Positions 41,578 to 51,365 of a stretch of 64,000 nucleotides of DNA are shown here, one piece after another (position 1 is the first letter of the stretch; each line of letters opens with the position of its first letter). The position numbers and the translations under genes were made by a program. The notes under the pieces were generated by a model. It was not told the DNA's origin, searched no databases, and saw only the letters and a program-made list of their open reading frames with translations. This DNA is from Rubrivivax sp. (GTDB lineage Bacteria; Pseudomonadota; Gammaproteobacteria; Burkholderiales; Burkholderiaceae_C): assembly GCA_020248915.1 (NCBI GenBank), contig JADCGP010000015.1, positions 124,001 to 188,000 on the forward strand, written 5' to 3'.

Positions 41578-41719
41578 CGGGTGCTCGTCCGTCGGGTGCT
41601 CGTCGATGGCCGCCACGGTACTCGCGCGGCCGCGCGGTGCCAAGTGACACGCGGTGACATGGCTGGCGTGGGCGCGGGCGCTTGCACGGCCACGATGTTG
41701 CCGCGTCAGGCGTCAGGCG

Positions 41720-43111
41720 TCAGGCAGCCAGCGCGCGGGCCCGCTCGGCCTTCAGCGGCGCGCCCAGCCGTTCGAAGCGCGCCGCGGCGTCCAGGGCCAG
41801 CGCGCGCCGTTCGTCGGCCGCTGCCGCGAGCCGGGCCTGCAGCAGCCGCAGCTCGGCCTGCTCGAGCGGAAACGGCCCGGCCCAGGTCCAGGCGCGGCCC
41901 AGGGCCTGCCGCGCTGCCTCGGGCGCGCCGGCCCGCGCCAGAGCGCGCGCGGCCAGGCGCTCGTTCAGCGACTCGCGGATGCCGAGCACGGCGAAGGCAG
42001 CGCGGCCGGCCTCGACGCGCGCCTCGACGTCGGCCCGGGCGGCGCCACGGCGCGCGTCCACCTCGGCCCGCAAGAGCAGCGCGAAGGCCAGGCCGCGTCG
42101 GTAGTCGGCCCGCCGGGCCTGCGCCTCGCTGCGCAGTGCCTCGCGCTCGGCGATGCCGACCAGATCGCCCGCGCTGGCGTCCTCGGCATCGAGCGCCGAA
42201 AGCGCCGCCAGCGCCAGCAGGCCGCGCGCGATGCTCCGGTTCATCGCCGTGCCGTCGTCGTCGAAGCACTCCAGCGCGTGCAGCAGGCGCGCGCGGCCTT
42301 CGTCCAGGCGGCCGATCTCGCACAGCGCGGCGCCCAGGTTGTTGTGCAGGCTGCCCCGTGCGCGCGGGCCGAACACCGCCTCGTCGGCCAGCGCGGCCTG
42401 CCAGTCGGCCAGCGCCGCGGCCAGTTCGCCGCGCCACCAGCGCAGGTTGGCGCGGCTGCCCAGCGCCTCGGCCTGCAGGGCGCGGTCGCCGCAGCGCGAG
42501 GCGAGCGCCAGCGCGGTGGCGTTGTGGCGCGCGGCGTCGTCCAGCTTGTCCTGCCGCCAGCAGGCCACGGCCAGCTGGTGCAGCAGGCGGCCCAGCACCG
42601 CGGCCGGCAGGTCGGGCAAGGCCACTGCCTTCAGCAACTGCTCGGCCACGTCCCACTCGTGCACGGGCCCCAGGCGGTCGAGCAGGTGGCCGGCCGCCAG
42701 CGCCGCGCCGGCGGCGCGCTGCTCGTCGGCGCCGGCCAGCGCCGAGGCGGCGGCCTGCGGCGTGGCCAGCAGCAGCTCGTGCTCGGCGCAGCCCAGCACG
42801 GCGGCCAGCCGTCGCTGGTTGGCCGGCTGGATCTGACGCACCTGGCCGTTCACCCATCGCAGCACGGTACGCCGGTCGACACCGGCCTGCTCGGCCAGCC
42901 ACCACTGCTTCAGTCCGAGCGCGGCGACGCGGTTGCGCAGCGCGCTGTCGTCCAGCGTCAGCGGCTGGGGCGACGACGGGGCGGCTGCGGCGCGGTCGGC
43001 GCGGCGAGCGCCGGGCCGATCGCCGGGCCGATCGCCGGGCCGATCGCCGGGCGGGGAGTCCGGTAACGGGTCGGGCAACGGGTCGGCACTCACGCCGCGA
43101 TCCTGCCCCAA
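41720..43111 (-). CDS. HTH transcriptional regulator with TPR-like repeats
   Basis: This is a 463-residue protein. A low-complexity N-terminus with [13 protein letters not shown] is followed by a helix-turn-helix (about 58-105, [43 protein letters not shown]). About 330 residues of TPR-like helices follow (for example [34 protein letters not shown] and [35 protein letters not shown]). The architecture suggests a peptide- or protein-sensing regulator; its target is unknown. It is divergent from yebC. Confidence 0.72.
   Translation of the reverse strand: MGQDRGVSADPLPDPLPDSPPGDRPGDRPGDRPGARRADRAAAAPSSPQPLTLDDSALRNRVAALGLKQWWLAEQAGVDRRTVLRWVNGQVRQIQPANQRRLAAVLGCAEHELLLATPQAAASALAGADEQRAAGAALAAGHLLDRLGPVHEWDVAEQLLKAVALPDLPAAVLGRLLHQLAVACWRQDKLDDAARHNATALALASRCGDRALQAEALGSRANLRWWRGELAAALADWQAALADEAVFGPRARGSLHNNLGAALCEIGRLDEGRARLLHALECFDDDGTAMNRSIARGLLALAALSALDAEDASAGDLVGIAEREALRSEAQARRADYRRGLAFALLLRAEVDARRGAARADVEARVEAGRAAFAVLGIRESLNERLAARALARAGAPEAARQALGRAWTWAGPFPLEQAELRLLQARLAAAADERRALALDAAARFERLGAPLKAERARALAA
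43009..43051. repeat. 12-bp tandem repeat (3.6 copies) in the HTH-TPR gene
   Basis: CGCCGGGCCGAT is repeated three times in perfect tandem, plus a partial fourth copy. It encodes the PGDR units near the N-terminus of the regulator, in frame. Confidence 0.85.
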
Positions 43112-43220
43112 GCCGGCGCCCCGCGGCCGGACTGCGCCAGATCAGACCGGCCGCGCGGCGCCGCCCGGTAAACTCGCGCCCCCGTTCCGACATGCCGCCG
43201 ATCAGGCGCGAGACATCCCG

Positions 43221-43949
43221 ATGGCCGGTCATTCCAAGTGGGCCAACATCCAGCACCGCAAGGGCCGCCAGGACGAGAAGCGCGGCAAGGCCTGGACACG
43301 CGTGATCCGCGAGATCATGGTCGCCGCGCGCCAGGGCGGCGGCGACCCGACCGCCAACCCGCGGCTGCGGCTGGCCATCGACAAGGCCAAGGCCGTCAAC
43401 CTGCCGGCCGACACCGTCAAGCGCAACATCGACAAGGCCACCGGCAACCTCGAGGGCGTGCACTACGAGGAGATCCGCTACGAGGGCTACGGCATCGGCG
43501 GCGCAGCCATCATCGTCGACTGCATGACGGACAACCGCGTGCGCACCGTGGCCGAGGTGCGCCACGCCTTCAGCAAGCACGGCGGCAACCTCGGCACCGA
43601 AGGCTCGGTGGCCTTCCAGTTCAAGCACTGCGGGCAGCTGCTGTTCGCCCCCGGCACCAGCGAGGACAAGGTGATGGAGGCCGCGCTCGAGGCCGGCGCC
43701 GACGACGTGATCACCGGCGACGACGGCTCGATCGAGGTGCTGACCGCGCCCACGGCCTTCGAGGACGTGAAGGCGGCGCTCGAGAAGGCCGGCCTCAAGG
43801 CCGAGGTGGCCGAGGTGACGATGCGCCCCGAGAACACGATCGCGCTGGCCGGCGACGAGGCCGCGAGGATGCAGAAGCTGCTCGACGTGATCGAGGAACT
43901 GGACGACGTGCAGGACGTGTTCCACAACGCCGAGCTGGACCTCGGATGA
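43221..43949 (+). CDS. yebC: YebC/PmpR family protein
   Basis: This is a 242-residue DUF28 protein. The N-terminus [37 protein letters not shown] and [46 protein letters not shown] are diagnostic. The family has been linked to transcription regulation and to translation. The stop overlaps the purD start (ATGA). Confidence 0.95.
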   Translation: MAGHSKWANIQHRKGRQDEKRGKAWTRVIREIMVAARQGGGDPTANPRLRLAIDKAKAVNLPADTVKRNIDKATGNLEGVHYEEIRYEGYGIGGAAIIVDCMTDNRVRTVAEVRHAFSKHGGNLGTEGSVAFQFKHCGQLLFAPGTSEDKVMEAALEAGADDVITGDDGSIEVLTAPTAFEDVKAALEKAGLKAEVAEVTMRPENTIALAGDEAARMQKLLDVIEELDDVQDVFHNAELDLG

Positions 43950-45226
43950 AGGTCCTCGTCGTCGGCTCCGGCGGCCGCGAGCACGCGCTCGCCTGGCGCC
44001 TGGCCCAGAGCCCGCGCGTGCAGACGGTCTACGTGGCGCCGGGCAACGGCGGCACGGCGCTCGACCCTGCGCTGAAGAACCTGCCGCTCGCGAAGATCGA
44101 CGAACTGGCCGACTTCGCCGCCGCCGAGAAGATCGCGCTCACGGTGGTGGGCCCCGAGGTGCCGCTGGCCGCCGGCATCGTGGACCTGTTCCGCGCCCGC
44201 GGCCTGCGCATCTTCGGACCGACGAAGGCGGCGGCGCAGCTCGAGAGCTCCAAGGCCTTCGCCAAGGAGTTCATGCAGCGCCACGGCATCCCGACCGCGC
44301 TCTACGCCAGCTTCACCGACGCGGCCGAGGCGCACGCACACGTCGAGAAGCACGGCGCGCCGATCGTCATCAAGGCCGACGGCCTGGCGGCGGGCAAGGG
44401 CGTGGTGGTCGCGACGACGCTCGCCGAGGCGCACGCCGCCATCGACGACATGCTGGGCACCAACACGCTGGGCGTGGCCCATGTCGGCGGCCAGGCGCGC
44501 GTGGTGATCGAGGAGTTCATGGAAGGCGAGGAGGCGAGCTTCATCGTCGCCAGCGACGGCGCGAACGTGGTCGCGCTCGCCACCAGCCAGGACCACAAGC
44601 GGATCGGCGAAGGCGACACCGGGCCCAACACCGGCGGCATGGGCGCCTACTCGCCGGCGCCTGTGGTGACGCCCAACGTGCATGCGCGCGTGATGCAGGA
44701 GATCGTTCAGCCCACGATCGCCGGCATGGCCAGGGAGGGCACGCCCTTCACCGGCTTCCTCTACGCCGGGCTGATGATCGACGCCCAGGGCCGGCCGCGC
44801 ACGGTGGAGTTCAACTGCCGCCTCGGCGACCCCGAGGCCCAGGTGCTGCTCGCGCGGCTGAAGAGCGACCTGTTCGACCTGCTCGCGCATGGCGCCGACG
44901 GCACGCTCGACCGCGCCGAGCTGCAGTGGGACCGCCGCGTCGCCCTCGGCGTGGTGATGGCGGCGGCCGGCTACCCGGCCAAGCCGCGCGCCGGCGACGC
45001 CATCAGCGGCGTGCCGGCGGCCACCGAGGACCTGCAGGTGTTCCACGCCGGCACCGCGCTGAAGGACGGCCAGCTCGTCACCAGCGGCGGGCGCGTGCTG
45101 TGCGTCACCGCGCTGGGTGACTCTGTGCGCATCGCGCAGCAGCGCGCACTGGCGGCGGTGCGCGGCATCCGCTTCGCCGGCGCGCAGTGGCGCAACGACA
45201 TCGGCCACCGCGCCATCCGTCATTGA
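43946..45226 (+). CDS. purD: Phosphoribosylamine-glycine ligase
   Basis: PurD joins glycine to phosphoribosylamine with ATP, the second step of purine synthesis. The 426-residue ATP-grasp enzyme has [71 protein letters not shown] and [15 protein letters not shown]. It is coupled to yebC by ATGA and to the acyltransferase by TTGA overlap. Confidence 0.97.
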   Translation: MKVLVVGSGGREHALAWRLAQSPRVQTVYVAPGNGGTALDPALKNLPLAKIDELADFAAAEKIALTVVGPEVPLAAGIVDLFRARGLRIFGPTKAAAQLESSKAFAKEFMQRHGIPTALYASFTDAAEAHAHVEKHGAPIVIKADGLAAGKGVVVATTLAEAHAAIDDMLGTNTLGVAHVGGQARVVIEEFMEGEEASFIVASDGANVVALATSQDHKRIGEGDTGPNTGGMGAYSPAPVVTPNVHARVMQEIVQPTIAGMAREGTPFTGFLYAGLMIDAQGRPRTVEFNCRLGDPEAQVLLARLKSDLFDLLAHGADGTLDRAELQWDRRVALGVVMAAAGYPAKPRAGDAISGVPAATEDLQVFHAGTALKDGQLVTSGGRVLCVTALGDSVRIAQQRALAAVRGIRFAGAQWRNDIGHRAIRH

Positions 45227-45864
45227 ACCCGACCCCGGCGGCGCACGAACTGCGCGAGCGCCCGGTGCAGCTGCGCGGCAGCGCGCTGGCCCGCGCGGTG
45301 CTGCGCCTGTTCGGCTGGCGGCTGGCATGGAGCGGCCTGCCCTCGGCGCAAGGCGTGATCGTGGCCTACCCGCACACCTCGAACTGGGACTTCCCGCTCA
45401 CGATGCTGGCCAAGTGGGGCACCGGCATCCCGGTGCACTTCTGGGCCAAGGACTCGCTGTTCCGCGTGCCGCTGTTCGGGCGCTGGCTGCGCGCCATCGG
45501 CGGCGTGCCGGTGGTGCGCGGTTCGCCGCAGGGCATCGTCGGGGCGATGGTGCAGCAGATGCAGGCGGCGCGCGCCGAGGGGCGCACGTTCTGGCTGGCG
45601 CTGGCCCCGGAGGGCACGCGCTCGCGCGGCAGCGGCTGGCGCACCGGCTTCTACCGCGTGGCCGACGGCGCCGACGTGCCGGTGGCGCTGGGCATCATCG
45701 ACTACGCGACGCGGCGCGTGGGCATCGACAGCGTCTGGCAGCTGTCGGGCGACCTCGACGCCGACCTCGCCTGCTTTGCCGAGCGGCTGGCCCCGGTGCG
45801 TGGCCGCCATCACGACCAGGCCGCGCCCGTGCGCGCGGCGCGCCAGGAGGAGAGCCGGAGATGA
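45223..45864 (+). CDS. PlsC-like 1-acyl-glycerol-3-phosphate acyltransferase family protein
   Basis: This is a 213-residue acyltransferase. Catalytic motif HTSNWDF (HxxxxD) and the EGTRSRG motif are present, with [21 protein letters not shown] later. It lacks a clear membrane anchor. The TTG at 45223 overlaps the purD stop (TTGA) and gives [19 protein letters not shown]; a GTG at 45187 inside purD is the alternative. The acyl acceptor is unknown. It is coupled to hemF downstream. Confidence 0.83.
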   Translation: MNPTPAAHELRERPVQLRGSALARAVLRLFGWRLAWSGLPSAQGVIVAYPHTSNWDFPLTMLAKWGTGIPVHFWAKDSLFRVPLFGRWLRAIGGVPVVRGSPQGIVGAMVQQMQAARAEGRTFWLALAPEGTRSRGSGWRTGFYRVADGADVPVALGIIDYATRRVGIDSVWQLSGDLDADLACFAERLAPVRGRHHDQAAPVRAARQEESRR

Positions 45865-46829
45865 ACGACATCCCCACCGATCAGGCCATCGACACGCAGG
45901 CCGTGCGCAGCTACCTGCTGGGCCTGCAGAACCGCATCGTGAGCACGCTGCAGGCCGAGGACGGCAAGGCCTTTCTCAGCGACGGCTGGACGCGCCCGGC
46001 GGGCGGCGCGCTCGAAGGCGACGGCCTGTCGCAGCTGGTGGAGGGCGGCAACCTGCTCGAGCGCGGCGGCTGCAACTTCAGCCACGTCAAGGGCAAGGCG
46101 CTGCCGCCTTCGGCCACGCAGCACCGGCCGGAGCTCGCCGGCGCGCCCTTCGAGGCGATGGGCGTCTCGCTCGTGATGCACCCGCTGAACCCCTACGTGC
46201 CCACGGTGCACATGAACGTGCGCATGCTGGCGGCCGCCCCCGCCGGCGGCGCGACCGTGACCTGGTTCGGCGGCGGCATGGACCTCACGCCCTACTATGG
46301 CTTCGAAGACGACGCGCAGCACTTCCACCGCGTCTGCCGCGACGCCATCGGCCCCGCGCTCTACGCGCGCTTCAAGCCCTGGTGCGACGAGTACTTCTTC
46401 CTGAAGCACCGCAACGAGCCGCGCGGCGTGGGCGGCATCTTCTTCGACGACTTCGCGCTGCCGCCGGAGCAGGGCGGCCACGAGGCCGGCTTCGCGCTGA
46501 TGCGCGCCACCGGCGACGCCTTCCTCGAGGCCTACGTGCCGATCACGCAGCGCCGCCGCGGCATGCCGTACGGCGAGCGTGAGCGCGACTTCCAGGCCTA
46601 CCGGCGCGGCCGCTACGTCGAGTTCAACCTCGTCTGGGACCGCGGCACGCACTTCGGGCTGCACGGCGGAGGCCGCACCGAGAGCATCCTGATGAGCATG
46701 CCGCCCGTGGTGAAGTGGCGCTACGACTGGAGGCCCGAGCCGGGCACGCCCGAGGCACGGCTGTACACCGACTTCCTGCGCCCGCGCGAATGGGCGAGCG
46801 ACAGGGCGAGCGACAGGGCGAGCGAGTGA
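45861..46829 (+). CDS. hemF: Coproporphyrinogen III oxidase, aerobic
   Basis: HemF decarboxylates coproporphyrinogen III to protoporphyrinogen IX with O2 in heme synthesis. The 322-residue protein contains [54 protein letters not shown] and [18 protein letters not shown]. The C-terminus carries a non-conserved [11 protein letters not shown] tail from a 12-bp repeat. GGAGG and GGAG lie 10-20 bases before the ATG at 45861, which overlaps the upstream stop. Confidence 0.97.
   Translation: MNDIPTDQAIDTQAVRSYLLGLQNRIVSTLQAEDGKAFLSDGWTRPAGGALEGDGLSQLVEGGNLLERGGCNFSHVKGKALPPSATQHRPELAGAPFEAMGVSLVMHPLNPYVPTVHMNVRMLAAAPAGGATVTWFGGGMDLTPYYGFEDDAQHFHRVCRDAIGPALYARFKPWCDEYFFLKHRNEPRGVGGIFFDDFALPPEQGGHEAGFALMRATGDAFLEAYVPITQRRRGMPYGERERDFQAYRRGRYVEFNLVWDRGTHFGLHGGGRTESILMSMPPVVKWRYDWRPEPGTPEARLYTDFLRPREWASDRASDRASE
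46792..46827. repeat. 12-bp tandem repeat at the hemF 3' end
   Basis: Two perfect GGGCGAGCGACA units and a third that differs only at its last two bases run in tandem, encoding the repeated ASDR tail of HemF right before its stop. Confidence 0.85.
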
Positions 46830-46842
46830 GTCCATCGCGCCC

Positions 46843-47454
46843 GTGAGCCCGCCGCGCCGCGCCGCCCTCTTCGGCGGCACCTTCGACCCGGTGCACAACG
46901 CGCACCTGGCACTGGCGCGCGTGGCGCTCGAGGCGCTGGCGCTCGACGAGGTGCGCTGGGTGCCGGCGGGCCGGCCGTGGCAGAAGGAGCGCGCCATCAC
47001 GCCCGCCTTCCACCGCGAGTCGATGCTGCGGCTGGCACTGGCGGGCACGCCGGAGCCCGGGCGCCACGTGCTCGACCCGGTCGAACTCGCGCGCGACGGT
47101 CCGAGCTACACCATCGACACCGTGCGCGAGCTGGCCGCCGCGCACCCGGGCACGGTCTGGACGCTGGTGATCGGCCAGGACCAGTACGCCGGCCTGCACA
47201 CCTGGCGCGAGTGGCGCGCGCTGCTCGCCTCGGTGCAACTGGCCGTGGCCGCGCGGCCGGGCGCGCCGCCCGCCGCCGACCCCGAGGTGGCGGCGCTTCC
47301 GCGCGTGCTGCTGCCACTGCCGCCGATGGCGGTGTCGGCCAGCGACATCCGCGCGCGCGTCGCGGCCGGGCAGGACATCTCCGCGCTGGTACCCCCCGAG
47401 GTGGCGCGCTATATTGAAATCAACGGGCTCTACCGGGCCCCCATCGGGAGCTGA
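46843..47454 (+). CDS. nadD: Nicotinate-nucleotide adenylyltransferase
   Basis: The 203-residue NadD makes deamido-NAD from nicotinate mononucleotide and ATP. The nucleotidyltransferase motif ALFGGTFDPVHNAHLALA and the C-terminal SASDIRARVAAGQDISALVPPEVARYIEINGLY are present. The start at 46843 is a GTG. It directly adjoins rsfS, as in most proteobacteria. Confidence 0.95.
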   Translation: MSPPRRAALFGGTFDPVHNAHLALARVALEALALDEVRWVPAGRPWQKERAITPAFHRESMLRLALAGTPEPGRHVLDPVELARDGPSYTIDTVRELAAAHPGTVWTLVIGQDQYAGLHTWREWRALLASVQLAVAARPGAPPAADPEVAALPRVLLPLPPMAVSASDIRARVAAGQDISALVPPEVARYIEINGLYRAPIGS

Positions 47455-48222
47455 ATGGACATCCGCAAGCTGCAACGCGCCATCGTCGACGGCCTGGAGG
47501 ACGTCAAGGCCCAGAACATCGTCGTCTTCGACACCGAGGCGATGTCGCCGCTGTTCGAGCGCGTCATCATCGCCAGCGGCACCAGCAACCGCCAGACCAA
47601 GGCGCTGGCCAGCAGCGTGCGCGAGACCGTCAAGGAGCGCGGCATGCAGGTGCTGCGCACCGAGGGCGAGGACAACGGCGAGTGGATCATCGTCGACTGC
47701 GGCGCCGCGGTGGCGCACATCATGCAGCCGGCCATCCGCGAGTACTACCACCTCGAGGAGATCTGGGGCGGCAAGCCGGTGCGCATGAAGAAGGGCGCCG
47801 CGCCGGCCGCTGCCCCGCAGGCCCGGCTGTCCGCGGCGCCTGGCAAGGCCGCGTCGGTGGACGCGGCAGGAACGGCAACGACGGCGAACGCGGCGCCCAA
47901 GGCGGGTGCGAAACGCGCCGCGCCGGCCGTGAAGAAGACGGCGGCGAAAACCGCCACGAAAGCCGCCCCGAAAGCCGCCACGAAGACCGCTACGAAGACC
48001 GCTACGAAAACCGCCGCCACCGCGGCCGGCAAGGTTGCCGCGAAGACGGGTGCCAGGACCCTCACCAAGCCGCCGCCGGCGCGCCGCACGGCCTCGGGCG
48101 GTGCCCCGGCCGCCAAGGCCCCGTCCGCGCGAAGCCGAGCGGGCGCGGGCGCGCCTGCCAAGACCGCGGCGCCCAAGTCCGGGGTGCGCAAGACCGCGGT
48201 GCGCAAGACCGTCCGCTCCTGA
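47455..48222 (+). CDS. rsfS: Ribosomal silencing factor RsfS with a histone-H1-like basic tail
   Basis: Residues 1-117 are a complete RsfS ([58 protein letters not shown]), which binds ribosomal protein uL14 and blocks subunit joining in slow growth. Residues 118-255 form a long Lys/Ala/Thr/Pro-rich tail ([20 protein letters not shown] and similar), like bacterial histone H1-like proteins. The normal protein is about 110-130 residues, so the tail doubles its size. It starts one base after the nadD stop. Confidence 0.93.
   Translation: MDIRKLQRAIVDGLEDVKAQNIVVFDTEAMSPLFERVIIASGTSNRQTKALASSVRETVKERGMQVLRTEGEDNGEWIIVDCGAAVAHIMQPAIREYYHLEEIWGGKPVRMKKGAAPAAAPQARLSAAPGKAASVDAAGTATTANAAPKAGAKRAAPAVKKTAAKTATKAAPKAATKTATKTATKTAATAAGKVAAKTGARTLTKPPPARRTASGGAPAAKAPSARSRAGAGAPAKTAAPKSGVRKTAVRKTVRS
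47935..48020. repeat. Lys-Thr-Ala coding degenerate repeats in rsfS
   Basis: A run of 12-bp-like units (for example ACGAAGACCGCT twice in succession, with variants before and after) encodes the TKTA/AKTA motifs of the RsfS tail. Confidence 0.7.
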
Positions 48223-48226
48223 GCCG

Positions 48227-48706
48227 ATGAAGCTGCTGGTGGTGGCGGTGGGCCAGCGCCAGCCGGCCTGGGCCGATGCCGCCTGGGACGAGTTCGCCCG
48301 CCGCTTCCCGCCCGAGATGCGGCTCGAGCTGCGCGCGCCCAAGGCCGAGCCGCGCACGGGCGGCCGCAGCCCGGCGCAGTGCATGGCCGCCGAGGCCGAG
48401 CGCATCGAGGCCGTGCTGGCCCGTGACGGGCGCGGCGCCCGCCGCGTGCTGCTCGATGAACAGGGTACGCGGCACACGACGCGTGCGCTGGCCGCCCGCG
48501 TGGCGGCCTGGCGTGGCGAGGGCCGCGACGTCGCCTTGGTGATCGGCGGGCCCGACGGGCTCGACCCGGCCCTGAAGGCGCGCGCCGACGAGACGCTGCG
48601 GCTGTCGGACCTGACGCTGCCGCACGCGCTGGCGCGCGTGCTGCTGGCCGAGGCGCTGTACCGCGCGTGGACGCTGCTCGAGGGGCACCCCTACCACCGC
48701 GAGTGA
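48227..48706 (+). CDS. rlmH: 23S rRNA pseudouridine-1915 N3-methyltransferase
   Basis: This is a 159-residue SPOUT methyltransferase. The C-terminal knot region [58 protein letters not shown] is diagnostic; [28 protein letters not shown] is the typical start. It modifies helix 69 of 23S rRNA. It sits four bases past rsfS. Confidence 0.96.
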   Translation: MKLLVVAVGQRQPAWADAAWDEFARRFPPEMRLELRAPKAEPRTGGRSPAQCMAAEAERIEAVLARDGRGARRVLLDEQGTRHTTRALAARVAAWRGEGRDVALVIGGPDGLDPALKARADETLRLSDLTLPHALARVLLAEALYRAWTLLEGHPYHRE

Positions 48707-48722
48707 GCGGCGGGCGCCGACA

Positions 48723-49370
48723 ATGCTGCCGATGTCCGGCTTCGTCTACCTCGCCTCGGCCAGTCCGCGCCGGCGCCAGCTGCTCGAGCAGCTCGGCGTG
48801 GCGTACCGGCTGCTCGCGCCCGGCGCCGACGAGGATGCCGAGGCGCTCGAGGCCGAGCGGCCCGGCGAGCGCCCCGAGGACTACGTGTGCCGCGTCACGC
48901 GCGCCAAGCTGGCCGCGGCGCGCGCCCGGCTCGCGCGGCGCGCGCTGCCCGCGGCGCCGATCCTGTGCGCCGACACCACCGTTGTGCTCGGGCGTCGCAT
49001 CCTCGGCAAGCCGGCCGATGCCGCGCAGGCGCGCGCCATGCTCGCCGCGCTGTCGGGCCGCACGCACCGCGTGCTGAGCGCGGTGGCGGTTTGGGACGGC
49101 CGGCGCGCCGCGCTGGCGCTGGACGTCTCGCGCGTGCGGATGGCGCCGCTGCCCCCGGCACTGGTGGAGCGCTACGTCGCCGGCGGCGAGCCCTTCGGCA
49201 AGGCCGGCGCCTACGCGATCCAGGGCGCGCTGGCCGGATGGATCGAGCGCATCGAGGGCAGCCACAGCGGCATCGTCGGTCTGCCGCTGCACCCCACCGC
49301 GCGGCTGCTCGGGCGCGCCGGCGTCGCCACCGCGCTGGCGCCGGCCGCAGGGCGCGCGGCCAGCGCATAG
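48723..49370 (+). CDS. maf: Maf family nucleotide pyrophosphatase
   Basis: This is a 215-residue Maf/YhdE-like protein. The motif [20 protein letters not shown], the catalytic Asp region [28 protein letters not shown] and [31 protein letters not shown] match dTTP/UTP (and m7GTP) pyrophosphatases. Starts at 48723 and 48732 are both possible; 48732 (MSGFVYLAS) resembles family N-termini more closely. Confidence 0.93.
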   Translation: MLPMSGFVYLASASPRRRQLLEQLGVAYRLLAPGADEDAEALEAERPGERPEDYVCRVTRAKLAAARARLARRALPAAPILCADTTVVLGRRILGKPADAAQARAMLAALSGRTHRVLSAVAVWDGRRAALALDVSRVRMAPLPPALVERYVAGGEPFGKAGAYAIQGALAGWIERIEGSHSGIVGLPLHPTARLLGRAGVATALAPAAGRAASA

Positions 49371-49380
49371 ACTCGGTCGC

Positions 49381-50853
49381 ATGGCCAGCCAGGACATCCT
49401 CATCAACTGGTCCCCGCAGGAGACGCGGGTGGCTGTGGTCGAGAACGGCGCCGTGCAGGAGCTGCACATCGAGCGCACGCTCGAGCGCGGGCTGGTGGGC
49501 AACGTCTACCTGGGCAAGGTGGCGCGCGTGCTGCCCGGCATGCAGAGCGCCTTCGTCGACATCGGCCTGGAGCGCGCCGCCTTCCTGCACGTGGCCGACC
49601 TGCTGCCCGGCGGCCCCGCGCGGGCCGACGCGCCGCCGGTGCCCATCGAGCGCCAGGTGTTCGAGGGCCAGACGCTCACCGTGCAGGTGATCAAGGACGC
49701 CATCGGCACCAAGGGCGCGCGGCTGTCCACGCAGGTGAGCATCGCCGGTCGGATGCTGGTTTTCCTGCCGCACGACCAGCACGTCGGCGTGTCTCAGAAG
49801 ATCGGCAGCGCCGAGCTGCGCGAGCAGCTGCGCGCGCGCGTGCAGGCGCTGGCCGCGCTGCCCGGCGGCGAGAACCCGGGCGGCTTCATCCTGCGCACCA
49901 ATGCCGAGGAAGCCAGCGACGCCGAGCTGGCCGAGGACATCGCCTACCTTCGCAAGACCTGGGCCGCGATCCGCGAGCGCTCGCTGCAGTCGCCGCCGGG
50001 CACGCTGCTGCACCAGGACCTTGGCCTGGCCGAGCGCGTGCTGCGCGACCTGGCGCACGAGGGCACGCAGTCGATCCGCATCGACTCGAGGATGCAGCAC
50101 GAGCAGCTCAGGGCCTTCGGCGAGGCCTACATGCCGCGCGCCGCGGCCCGGCTCGAGCACTACAAGGGCGAGCGGCCCATCTTCGACCTGTTCGGCATCG
50201 AGGAGGAGATCGCGCGCGCGCTCGCCCGCCGCGTCGACCTGAAGAGCGGCGGCTACCTGATCATCGACCAGACCGAGGCGCTGACGACGATCGACGTCAA
50301 CACCGGCGGCTTCGTCGGCGCGCGCAACTTCGACGACACGATCTTCAAGACCAACCTCGAGGCGGCCGGCGCCATCGCGCGCCAGCTGCGCCTGCGCAAC
50401 CTGGGCGGCATCATCATCGCCGACTTCATCGACATGACGCGCGAGGAGCACCGACAGTCGGTGCTGGCCGAGCTGAGGAAGCAGCTCGCGCGCGACCGCA
50501 CCCGCACCACGGTGAGCGGCTTCACGCAGCTGGGGCTGGTGGAGATGACGCGCAAGCGCACGCGCGAGAGCCTGGCCCACATGCTGTGCCAGCCCTGCCC
50601 CACCTGCGAGGGCCGCGGCCAGGTGAAGACGCCGCGCACCGTGTGCTACGACATCCTGCGCGAGATCCTGCGCGAGGCGCGCCAGTTCAGCCCCAAGGAA
50701 TTCCGCATCGTCGCCAGCGCCGCCGTCGTCGAGACGCTGCTCGACGAGGAGAGCGTGCACCTGGCCGGCCTGTCGGAGTTCATCGGCAAGCCGATCTCGC
50801 TGAGTGCCGAGCCGGGGATGAGCCCGGAGCAATACGACATCGTGCTGATGTAG
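49381..50853 (+). CDS. rng: Ribonuclease G
   Basis: The 490-residue endoribonuclease acts in 16S rRNA 5' processing and mRNA decay. It has an S1 domain at the N-terminus (GNVYLGKVARVLPGMQSAFVDIGLERAAFLHVADL), catalytic Asp residues in TIDVNTGGF and IIADFIDM, and the zinc-link Cys pair in CQPCPTCEGRG. The end, SPEQYDIVLM, overlaps the left attachment repeat of the island that follows. The protein looks full length. Confidence 0.96.
   Translation: MASQDILINWSPQETRVAVVENGAVQELHIERTLERGLVGNVYLGKVARVLPGMQSAFVDIGLERAAFLHVADLLPGGPARADAPPVPIERQVFEGQTLTVQVIKDAIGTKGARLSTQVSIAGRMLVFLPHDQHVGVSQKIGSAELREQLRARVQALAALPGGENPGGFILRTNAEEASDAELAEDIAYLRKTWAAIRERSLQSPPGTLLHQDLGLAERVLRDLAHEGTQSIRIDSRMQHEQLRAFGEAYMPRAAARLEHYKGERPIFDLFGIEEEIARALARRVDLKSGGYLIIDQTEALTTIDVNTGGFVGARNFDDTIFKTNLEAAGAIARQLRLRNLGGIIIADFIDMTREEHRQSVLAELRKQLARDRTRTTVSGFTQLGLVEMTRKRTRESLAHMLCQPCPTCEGRGQVKTPRTVCYDILREILREARQFSPKEFRIVASAAVVETLLDEESVHLAGLSEFIGKPISLSAEPGMSPEQYDIVLM
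50832..50853. repeat. attL-like direct repeat (3' end of rng)
   Basis: This is the left copy of the 22-bp repeat, comprising the last codons and TAG stop of rng. It differs from the right copy by two adjacent bases (AT versus CC). Confidence 0.75.
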
Positions 50854-50857
50854 CGGT

Positions 50858-50967
50858 TCACGGGGTCCCACCCCGGATCAGTTGCCACCCGCAAGCGCCT
50901 GATTTCCCAGGCGTTTTCGGGTGGCAAGTTTCTTCGATGCCCTTGAAGTCTCACCGGGTCCCACTCC
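50858..50967. repeat. Pair of 17-bp direct repeats at the island left end
   Basis: TCACGGGGTCCCACCCC (50858-50874) and TCACCGGGTCCCACTCC (50951-50967) agree at 15 of 17 positions and flank the long palindrome. Spaced repeats of this kind next to an att core resemble integrase arm-type sites; this is inference. Confidence 0.5.
50882..50927. other. Long interrupted palindrome at the left end of the island
   Basis: TTGCCACCCG (50882-50891) pairs with CGGGTGGCAA (50918-50927), and the inner arm CGCCTG (50896-50901) pairs with CAGGCG (50908-50913), with small internal bulges and a six-base loop. It could end rng transcription or be an integrase or excisionase site. A smaller hairpin (CGGGGT-CCC-ACCCCG, 50861-50875) lies just before it. 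Confidence 0.55.
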
Positions 50968-51038
50968 AATCGGGCAGCTGGCTGGGTCGCTAGACGGGTA
51001 GCCGCGATCCTGCCCACATCCGAGCAACGGGGGTGCGG

Positions 51039-51361
51039 ATGGCACGGGGCAAGGGCCACCTGACGGACCTGCAACTCAGGCACTGGATCAAGGCCGGCAA
51101 GCCTCGCCCAAGACCGACGGCGATGGCCTCACGTTCACGCTTTCGGCCGCCGGCGTGTCCGGCTGGATCCTGCGTTACCCGCACCGCGGCCGGCGCCGCG
51201 AGCTGACCATCGGCCGCTACCCCGACATCGGCCTGACCGAGGCGCGCGGCATCGCCACCCTCAAGCGCGCAGAAGTTCAGCAGGGCCGCAACCCGGCAGC
51301 CGAGAAGCAAAAGCCAAAGGCCAGGCTGATTGATCCTCGCGGTACGCGCGCCTCTTGGTAG
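51039..51361 (+). pseudogene. Remnant of a DUF4102 (arm-domain) tyrosine recombinase
   Basis: The frame from the ATG at 51039 reads MARGKGHLTDLQLRHWIKAGKP, the usual start of P4-type integrases. A one-base loss near 51104 shifts the frame, after which KTDGDGLTFTLSAAGVSGWILRYPHRGRRRELTIGRYPDIGLTEARG continues the arm-binding domain. The sequence then ends at a TAG (51359-51361) with no core-binding or catalytic domain. The gene is thus both frameshifted and truncated to about 105 codons of a protein normally near 400 residues. Confidence 0.8.
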
Positions 51362-51365
51362 ATCG

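Noticed and set aside
42933-43220. Upstream extension of yebC
   Set aside because: It is antisense to the HTH-TPR gene and not conserved; YebC proteins start with MAGHSKW.
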